Positions 59,176 to 64,000 of a DNA stretch of 64,000 bases are shown piece after piece; the stretch's first letter is position 1; each line of letters opens with the position of its first letter. A program made the translations under genes and the position numbers. The notes under the pieces are model-generated. The model made no database searches. It was given only the letters and a program-made list of their open reading frames with translations, and was not told the origin of the DNA. The stretch covers positions 14,489,740 to 14,553,739 of the forward strand of contig OY783215.1 of the NCBI GenBank assembly GCA_963678705.1, written 5' to 3'. This DNA comes from Panorpa germanica. Taxonomy: Eukaryota > Arthropoda > Insecta > Mecoptera > Panorpidae.

Positions 59176-61045
59176 GTATGATACTTTGTGTTGCTTTGTT
59201 GTGCTGTTATCTCTCCATGGTTCTTTGTCCTGTAGGAAAAATACAATTGCAGTGCAAAATGTCAACTTGTCCATAACATGATAAAGGAATTGCTTCATTT
59301 TGTTTAAATTAATAATGATTACAAGTTATTTATTTTTTATTCAACGAGAGTGACGTTGCTACGCCAGCGACCGACAGCTGTTTATCGTGAAGCCTTCTCT
59401 TTCGAATGCAGTGCCTCTCGCTTCTGAAAACAAAAATTGGACGAAAACATTGAACAATCATCTTATCTTAAATTCTCAAGACTAAATAGAACTTGTCTGT
59501 TTCAAATGTGTGACATCACAACAAGGAATTGGGAATCTACGATGTATGACAAGACGTAACAATGATGACGGGGTTGGAAGGGTGTTAACAAATCTTTCTC
59601 TCGGTGTCTCTCACTGGAACCGACTACTACAAGACAGTCACAAGTGTTAGTTATTTGATCCCACGCCCTACATTTTGGTTACATTTTTATCCATCAATTT
59701 TTTGTTAATATTTCGGTAAAATATTTCTAAGTATCTATTACCACAGCTCTGATACAATTTCTTTAATTATATTTACATTCCGCTTGCAGACAAATTTTTA
59801 TATAGAAAGATGATATTTGATATCATCATTGTAGCCACAAGAGAACTAGCATATGTGAGAAATATTCTAGTAAATATAAAACTGAAAAAACAAAGAACTT
59901 TGAGATAGATTTGGCTCTGTAGCCCACGCGATCTAGATTTGTCTTCACTGCAGCACTGACTGTAGCTTCCAATGATGTTGAATTTGTGTGCAAACTTACT
60001 ACAAAAACCATCAGATAGTGAATAATGTGAGGGAACTCCTACGACTTATAACCTCGATCGATGTAAATTGATATTGTGTACAGTCAGTTTAATGTATTTT
60101 TACAACATGCTACTTGTATTGCATAAATTCCAGGGGCTAAATGTAGTTTGTTAAGATTTACTGCGGACTACTTGAGATAACTGATACTGTGAAAGCCTGT
60201 TTTATGGTATTTAATTTTATAAAAATATGAATGAACTCCTGTGGAGATATTCCATGTAGATATACAAATACACGAGGTTTGCCTTCGCTCGATGTGAAGG
60301 AAAGGTGTTTTGTTTATTTGGGTTATCAGCTTATCGCGTACCTGATGCAAGTGCAGAACTGGTTTTCAATGATTTATTTTTTCTTGTTGTGGTTTACTCA
60401 TCTTCGTTGCACCGAGTGGACTTTAATGATTTCGTAGTAAGCTTTTAATTGACGCAAAGATATTTTTATGATTTATAATCTTTGACAGGTGTAAATTAAG
60501 ACATAGAAATATTTATGAACGATTTGTTAAGAAGATTATTGTTATTATAAGTTGAAATTGTTATTAGTGATTAATCAAAGTAGTCATTTCTAAAAATATA
60601 TCTCTCTCTTTCTCTCCTGGTACGGTAATTGTTTCTGTCGCTCCAATCTGCATCATCTAGAAATATGATCCGATGTTAAATATAATTCAGAATAAGCCCG
60701 TCTTGTGAATCGGGTTGAGAACTCATTTTTTAGGGGTGATGAAACTTATGACACGTATGCGTAAGGTTTATTTTATAAAAACACAATTACAAAAGTAAAT
60801 GTAATCAACCTTTTGCATGCAAAATACTTCATGCAAATTTTTCTTATGACCTTTTCTATCGCGATAATTTTTACTTAATCGTGAAGACATTGCAAGGCCG
60901 ACGTCATTATAATTGCTATAAAATATTGCAACAATTTGTATCTGTTATGCAACTGTTTTGCTTGTGCATGACTCATATGTTGCAGTGCATACAAGGACAG
61001 AGGAGATTCATCGGTAGATAGCAATACTCCTTTCCCTGCGTCCCT
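59176..61045 (+). other. Probable intron, no exon seen
   Basis: Follows the donor at 59176. Open frames at 59826-60011 and 60231-60437 have no motif or fitting splice sites. A TC-rich run lies at 60601-60620. Confidence 0.4.
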
Positions 61046-61681
61046 AATGGGCTTGTGTCCTCATTTTTTAGTGGTCGATTTTTCAATTGTTGATTGAAAT
61101 TGATGTTAATAAATGTGTATTGGCGTGTCTATTTTATTAAATATCTAAATGTTGACGGAGATATAGCAATTAAAAGTTTGAATTGTAGTTTTAGCGCTAG
61201 AGATGGTCGACCATATTTGTATGACGTGAAATGCATTTTAACGAGTTTGTGTTGAGTATGTCAGTGCTGTGGTATTGTTCTGTAGCTGTTGGTAGTCAAA
61301 TAATTAAGTAAAATCAAAGAATAATAAGTTTTTATTTTATTTAACCCTGCTAAGGCAGACATAATATTGAAATTTTATTGTTCCTTGAAATAGCTGTAAA
61401 TAATATTTGATATTTTGATATATAAATACATATAGCAGAGATTTATGAGCTGTAAGGTTGGTAACCTTACACAAGGATTGTGATGTCACATGCACTTGGA
61501 ATGTGTACAACGTTGAATCCCTTTAATAATTAAAGAGACAAAATGACTTTTTTAATTGTTAATATCTCTTAACATATAAGGAGTTATTAAAAAATAATTG
61601 AACATTTGAGGTTCTAGTATTCAACTTTATCAATATATAGTACACTTTTATAGAAATTAAGACATAGGACACAAGCCCATT
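61046..61681 (+). mobile_element. Non-autonomous element with 16-bp TIRs, full copy 2
   Basis: 636 bp, same ends AATGGGCTTGTGTCCT / AGGACACAAGCCCATT and same interior as 33449-34088, with only scattered substitutions and small indels. Flanks (CCCT on the left, CTCG on the right) show no target duplication. The high similarity of the two copies suggests recent activity. Confidence 0.85.
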
Positions 61682-62099
61682 CTCGAAACATCACATTTTC
61701 AAAAACACCTAAAATACAAGCAAAATACTACGTGAAAATGGAACTCATAAATTCTTAAACTTACGTAGGTTTTATCTCTTGGTTCTTCCAGTCAGTCTGC
61801 ATAAATTTCGTGATCAAATCAGTGACAGTCAGTATTTAACACAGAGCGCCGCGCTGTGTTAACTACTGGAAACGTCCAACTGATTACGTTATCAACCTAA
61901 CTAACTTTAAACATTCATTAAGCGAACAAAACTAATTACGAAGTTTAAAGTTAATAGCTTGGCATGACTCCTAGTTTCATCTAGAAGTTTCACTTGTGAA
62001 TGGTGGAGCCACTGTCGTTGCTATAGCTGTAAATCAGTCGTCCGCAGGTATGTGGTAGATAGTTTAATGTCTAAATGATAATTATTCGTGGACTATAGG

Positions 62100-62170
62100 C
62101 TTAGAATATTCCTCAGCGGGATCTAAGCCTTACTCTTGCTCTCTCATAACTATGTCTGTCCTTTACTGAT
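62100..62170 (-). mobile_element. Short LINE ORF2 fragment
   Basis: The minus strand reads S-K-S-K-A-stop-I-P-L-R-N, matching S-K-I-K-A-L-I-P-L-R-N at the start of the LINE remnant in 14300-14850. The DNA strings 'ATTCCTCAG.GG' and 'CTTGCT' are shared in order. A small dead fragment. Confidence 0.5.
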
Positions 62171-64000
62171 CTTTGTTAATGCAAAATGAATCGACATAGG
62201 CTCGTCACAACTTACCGAGTGTTCCCGCCAGGGTGATCTGTTTTATATTATAGTGTAATGTTGCTATAAGATAATTCAAGCGCTAAATTTCTAACTGAGT
62301 TCATTTATATTAATATTCAAGTTACGCCTTAGGTATTTTAACGGCTTATAATTATTACATGTTTTTTTATTAATAGATTACTAATATTTTCCCCTATTTC
62401 CAAACGCAAATCCCTTCAGGGCTTCAATGCGAACCAGCTCTAAGCCTAACCAAGAAGATGCCTTATAAATAATGAAGTCAATGAGCTGAATAACAAAAGT
62501 CCTATTCAAGACGAATATCCAAAACCCTAAGGACCTATGGCTCTAATCCACGTGTAACTCCCAAAGCGTTTTAGCGTTACTTGGTTCGTTCTGTCAAATT
62601 AACCGGATGTGCTATTAAATAGAAGGGTTGTATTTATATATACCGGACGCACCTAAATCCTATTTGTATGGTTTCTTTATCACTGTCGTTCACATTTTTT
62701 GACGTGAATTTGATTTTAAATTCAGTGTTGTATAATAAGTTCAAAATTGACACCGATATGCGACACGTCCAAACCGAAGTAACATGTAATCTATTGACAT
62801 CCTCTGTCGGTGCTATGTATTCACTATCTGGCAGTTTTATATGTTTATCAAAAAAAGTATTAAATTAAAAAAGTCATATGAATTATTTAACATTTGTGTC
62901 TAGTCCACAATCTCTAATACAATAATGCAAACGCAAATAATGTATTCCTTCTAATCTACAAAGGATTTTGCGTTGACCGACAGGTAGACGGTCAGGCAGA
63001 ATATAATAAATATATTCTAATGCATTGTAGTGTTATCTTTATGAATGTCGCATTGGTTTGGACCATTACAGTTCAACAAATTTAATACACTGAAAATCAT
63101 CAGCTTATGAATGTTGGATGTCGCACTGGTATGGCCGGCACTTAAGTTTGATCTCTTCTATTGGTTTTACTATTAAACTAAAATACTGTTTAAATATTTA
63201 TGTATTTAAAATAACAGTTTACTTATTTAATTATCATTAAATAATACGAGTTATCTTAATATTCAAAGTTAAAATTGTAAATTTATATAGGTAATTACTT
63301 GTGTCAATTTTAATAGCCTTAATGATTCCAATCATTATACTTTAAAGTGATAAATACTGGTTTATCAAATTTCATTATTAGTTAGTGGGAATTATCAAAA
63401 ACACAGCAGGTCTAACTAGCTTGTTGTAAGTTTATTCGAAGGCGGATGTTACACCTGACATCAATGTTGTAAAAAGAGGTCGGATTGTCGTTCTAGAAGG
63501 AGATTACTCAGCTTGCTAATACATCACGCAGTGTTGCTAGTTACTGGAAGTAGATTCTTCAGTTTGACGATCATCCACCTTCTTGAATTACTCACGTTGA
63601 TAAGAATTAAGTCTTTTAAGATGATTAATAGGATTATTGTTAAGACGGTGTATTGTTGCAATTAGAGAATACTTGAGCGGTCTAAAGTAACCTCGTTGCG
63701 ACATACGACGGTTGAACAATTAGTATCTTTCTATTACTATTAATACAAACACTTTTATTAAAATATATCATTTATTCGTTGTAATATTATATCTACGTAC
63801 TTAATTACAATAGTATTTTATTGGATTAATAAAGATGCCAGATATAAAACAAAATGTAATTCTAGTGTTATAATTTGATTAATAGTTAAAATGTGCTCAC
63901 TATTGAATACTTAGATGTTACAATTGGAGTATTGTACGAACGAAGTACAATTAGTAAACACTTGGTTGAGACTCAGGAGAAGACTGACTTTCTGACTAGC
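62171..64000. other. Non-coding end of the window
   Basis: AT-rich, no supported exon. Two similar short stretches near 63045-63060 and 63108-63140 ('GAATGT.G.ATGTCGCA.TGGT') also resemble 24690-24730, pointing to an unnamed dispersed repeat. The 66-residue open frame at 62668-62868 has no recognised motif. Confidence 0.4.

Noticed and set aside
60231-60437. 68-residue open frame with hydrophobic stretch
   Set aside because: No family motif and no fitting acceptor/donor; chance frame in intron-like DNA.

Overview
This is AT-rich eukaryotic genomic DNA, almost certainly from an insect. It has intron-rich genes with GT/AG splice sites, AATAAA poly(A) signals, and remnants of jockey, RTE-like, mariner and hAT-like elements in insect forms. 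The order cannot be fixed from the sequence. No prokaryotic operons, CRISPR arrays or tRNA/rRNA genes were seen.

Layout. (1) 1-11189: no exon recognised; the stretch is littered with old LINE 3' ends (2662-2958, 3611-4414), a jockey fragment (6960-7440) and an RTE/SINE-type tail (9240-9428). (2) 11190-31774, plus strand: the 3' part of a presynaptic active-zone gene of the RIM/Piccolo/Fife group, in nine phase-consistent exons encoding PDZ, C2A, a Ser/Arg- and Pro-rich linker and C2B, with stop and poly(A) signal. It fits Fife better than classical Rim. One intron has a GC donor. Its introns carry a hAT-like MITE, LINE remnants and a mariner fragment. (3) 33449-34088: a complete copy of a 0.64-kb element with 16-bp terminal inverted repeats; a near-identical copy lies at 61046-61681 and two fragments at 15595 and 58421. 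(4) 39234-42242, plus strand: a complete RBM45-type gene with nine coding exons, 484 aa, four RRMs, a basic C-terminus and an intron in the 3' UTR. (5) 44034-54364: the most unusual region. An apparently perfect, spacerless 8.4-kb palindrome (arms 45957-50160 and 50161-54364) is flanked on the left by a third, diverged copy of the arm's inner half. The arms carry a 146-bp tandem repeat, nested foldbacks and a promoter-like segment with a candidate first coding exon, so that exon is present twice, facing outward. (6) 54365-64000: probably the 5' intron region of a plus-strand gene whose body lies beyond the window. Two candidate first coding exons (53727-53840 and 58984-59175) both end in phase 0 at good donors.

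The two recognisable genes are both neural in other animals (active-zone scaffold; RBM45) and lie in the same orientation about 7.5 kb apart. Nothing in the sequence shows they are functionally linked. The palindrome may be a real, very young inverted duplication or an assembly artefact; this cannot be decided here.
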